A DNA stretch of 64,000 nt, from contig NZ_QYTV02000001.1 in NCBI RefSeq assembly GCF_003605385.1, forward strand, positions 62,001-126,000, in the 5' to 3' direction. Every line of letters starts with the position of its first letter. The first letter of the stretch is position 1. A program made the translations under genes and the position numbers. The DNA is from Siminovitchia acidinfaciens (GTDB lineage: Bacteria > Bacillota > Bacilli > Bacillales > Bacillaceae_C). The notes under the pieces were generated by a model. That model ran no database searches and had not been told where the DNA came from. It saw only the letters and a program-made list of their open reading frames with translations. Below are positions 62,231 to 64,000 of this stretch, piece after piece.

Positions 62231-62600
62231 CGAAAAGCGTAGGGCGCGCAGCCTATCGGCGACAAGCACAAGACAAATTTTGATGAGGGAGCATTCCAGC
62301 CACCACAGCAAAGCAGTCGATTTTAATCACGCCGTGAGAAATATCATCGAATTAGCTTCATGCAGCTGTGTGACGAGGGGAAACATGCGCATCCTCGAAT
62401 ACGCTATGCCGGAGGAGCATAATTATCCTTGATAAGCTTCCGCGTGGCTTGTAACCTCGAGCCGATGGCGCCTGGCCGCCTCAGGACGCCACTTCCTATG
62501 GCTTCGGCAGGCTCAGGGCGTGACATCCTGTCGCTTCGCTTGCACTAGCACCTCCTGTGCGTCGGTGGCACTAGGACCTCCTGTCCGTCGTAGCTAGACA
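62231..62600 (+). repeat. Dispersed stop-adjacent element (lipL copy) with module repeats
   Basis: Right after the lipL stop: CGAAAAGCGTAGGGCGCGCAG, GGCGACAAGCACAAGAC, then ATTAGCTTCATGCAGCTGTG, GACGAGGGGAAACATGCGCA and GGAGGAGCATA, which match the 48332 and 18537 copies; it ends CGAGCCGATGGCGCCTGGCC near 62480. From 62495 to 62600 follow several partial copies of the inverted CACTAGGACCTCCTGTCCGTCG module. A 59-bp stretch after it holds nothing clear. Confidence 0.83.
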
Positions 62601-62662
62601 TAATTAATCCCAGTTCGAATAGAAAACTCTATCTTATTTTATTCTTTCTTTTAACATGAATA

Positions 62663-62695
62663 AAGGCCTGGCATTCTGATGAAATGCCAGGCCTT
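62663..62695. terminator. Terminator-like hairpin between lipL and rsfA
   Basis: A perfect 13-bp stem, AAGGCCTGGCATT with its complement, 7-base loop. T runs are weak on both sides. A further palindrome, AAGCGCTTAAGCGCTT, lies at 62707-62722. Confidence 0.65.
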
Positions 62696-62862
62696 AGTAT
62701 ATTATGAAGCGCTTAAGCGCTTTCGACTCTATGACAAATGTTTGCGTTTCTCTTCAGGATATTCTGCTAAGCTGATCTTTAGAATAACGCATCGCGCCAA
62801 TTCCTTCCCGAAGCGTCGTCAACACGGCGTATAGGGTTACGTTCAATCTGTACATACCACCA

Positions 62863-63624
62863 TTATTCAGCCATTTTCTCCAAGTTCCCATTCCGGTCCA
62901 TTTTGAATGTGGACGCTGGGCGCTCCTCTTCGTCAAACAGCACAAGTTTTCTTGCACGGTTCAAGATTTTCATAAGCGTTTCGTAGTCTTCCTGCATGGT
63001 TACGGACGAATCTTCGAGTTCTTCGACTTTTGTTTTTAACCGTTTATTTTCCTCTGACAAGTCATTTACTTCTTTTCTCAATCTCTCATTCTCGCTCCTT
63101 AATATGTCAGCGTGAAATTCCGAATGGTGAAGCTGCTGCAGAAAAGCGATGACTTGACCTAAATTTAGTTCACGGGAACTCTGATTTTCTGTGAAAGCAG
63201 GTAATAGTGTACCAGGTTCCGAAGCTAGTTCGGCCATGAAATTTTCTAGATTGTTATCCATGGATGTTTCTTGATTAAATGTCAGCTTGGTATCCTCGTT
63301 GCTCTCATCCAAAACCGGGGTCTGTATTTCTTGCAACGAAGGTACCGGCGGCTGATAAAGCAACTTTTTCTTTCCGCTTTGCTCTTTCCCAAGCAGGCGT
63401 TGTCTCTGCTTCCGTTGTTTCTTGGCTAAATCCAGCGCCTTTTCGTACTGCTGGCGAACGACTGCGTTCCATCTGAATCCACAGGCTGCAGAGGTCCGAT
63501 TCAGTCTGTCTCCCACCTCTTCAAATGCGTTTAATTGTGTGCTGCCTTCTCGGACATGACGTAGAACTGTTTCTGCCAGTAATAGATCATTTTCTTCCGT
63601 CCAGGCATCCTGACGTGTTTTCAT
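62863..63624 (-). CDS. rsfA: Prespore-specific regulator RsfA
   Basis: A 253-residue regulator with an N-terminal Myb/SANT-like domain (WTEENDLLLAETVLRHVREG ... GFRWNAVVRQQY) and a C-terminal coiled coil (ILRSENERLRKEVNDLSEEN). In B. subtilis RsfA fine-tunes SigF-dependent forespore genes; it sits at the same place (ywfN). ATG after AAAGGAG. It supports the spore-former assignment. Confidence 0.92.
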   Translation of the reverse strand: MKTRQDAWTEENDLLLAETVLRHVREGSTQLNAFEEVGDRLNRTSAACGFRWNAVVRQQYEKALDLAKKQRKQRQRLLGKEQSGKKKLLYQPPVPSLQEIQTPVLDESNEDTKLTFNQETSMDNNLENFMAELASEPGTLLPAFTENQSSRELNLGQVIAFLQQLHHSEFHADILRSENERLRKEVNDLSEENKRLKTKVEELEDSSVTMQEDYETLMKILNRARKLVLFDEEERPASTFKMDRNGNLEKMAE

Positions 63625-63823
63625 TATGAATCAACTCCTTTTTTAAATGTCTTTAGTCAAAGGATGTACAAACCAATCATTTTTTATACCAATATGGCAA
63701 AAAATTACTAGTTTTTAATGAAAACAAGGGTGAAACAAGCGGTAAAAACGGCCGGACCTTTCCTTTCTTTCGCGCGGGAAAGCCGGTATAATAGAAACAT
63801 GATAGATAGGAAGAGGGAAGCTG

Positions 63824-64000
63824 ATGAATGATTCCAGCATCAAGTTAAGTGAGGAAAAAGTATTTAAAGACCCTGTCCATGGTTATGTCCACGTCAGAGA
63901 CAAGCTCATCTGGGATCTCATTGGTACGAAGGAATTTCAGCGGCTTCGTCGAATCAAACAGCTAGGGACTACATATTTGACATTTCATGGGGCTGAGCAC
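63824..64000 (+). CDS. ywfO: HD-domain phosphohydrolase YwfO, 5' part
   Basis: The first 59 codons of a gene cut by the window edge. KVFKDPVHGYVHVRDKLIWD, EFQRLRRIKQLGTTYLTFHG and AEH at the edge are the start of the HD-family dNTPase-like proteins; YwfO follows rsfA in B. subtilis. The metal-binding HD pair lies beyond the window. ATG after AAGAGGGA, with TATAAT at about 63787 upstream. Confidence 0.9.
   Translation, partial: MNDSSIKLSEEKVFKDPVHGYVHVRDKLIWDLIGTKEFQRLRRIKQLGTTYLTFHGAEH

Overview
The window looks like chromosome of a spore-forming Bacillaceae species with moderately low GC, not Bacillus subtilis itself but sharing its gene order in places. The right end (ung, ywdI, ywdK, gerQ, hemQ, pta, lipL, rsfA, ywfO) follows the B. 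subtilis ywd/ywf region, and bshB2/yojF, pdxK, katA, gltC and yflT are also typical of the group. TTG and GTG starts are frequent, always behind strong GGAGG-type ribosome sites. No tRNA, rRNA, CRISPR array, transposase or prophage was seen. Most genes are core metabolism or housekeeping.

Layout. 1-7 kb: the end of an SNF2 helicase, a PerR-controlled catalase, a zinc-ribbon threonine synthase and a dicarboxylate/amino-acid symporter, followed by an array of 52-bp tandem repeats. 7-12 kb: a stand-alone uracil permease with a PyrR attenuator, peptidase T, and a quinone/electrophile-type module (HxlR regulator, extradiol-dioxygenase-like protein, Frm2-type nitroreductase). 12-19 kb: a DMT transporter, BirA-controlled bioY-bioB, a YidC paralogue preceded by a MifM-like leader peptide, and gdhA divergent from gltC. 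19-30 kb: a divergent purC-like gene, a nucleoside deaminase, a signal-less BtuF-like protein, transporters, a PDZ-Lon protease, a DUF1002 protein and two aminopeptidases. 30-42 kb: a ThDP enzyme, an LD-carboxypeptidase, a 5'-nucleotidase, transporters, a TetR-MBL unit with a broken DUF2568 gene, and a two-half P-loop protein. 42-48 kb: threonine degradation (kbl-tdh), recQ, a 45-bp tandem array and a HAD phosphatase. 48-56 kb: bacillithiol genes, pdxK, four molybdenum-cofactor genes and yhfC. 56-64 kb: the conserved ung-ywfO block.

Regulation visible in the sequence: an exact PerR box at katA, a PyrR-type attenuator at pyrP, a BirA operator at bioY, a perfect 9-5-9 inverted repeat at the dioxygenase promoter, and a 47-bp perfect palindrome enclosing the tetR promoter.

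Three observations stand out. First, a 90-residue membrane peptide ends inside a hairpin that covers the yidC ribosome site, the architecture of the B. subtilis MifM-YidC2 translation-arrest switch but with a divergent sequence. Second, a family of dispersed non-coding elements repeatedly begins within a few bases of a gene's stop codon in the same orientation; one copy is nested in another, one supplies a stop codon and one splits the yojF-bshB2 pair. Third, two unrelated palindrome-bearing tandem arrays (52 bp and 45 bp units) sit directly behind the terminators of single genes. All function calls come from reading motifs and from memory of the families; no database search was run.
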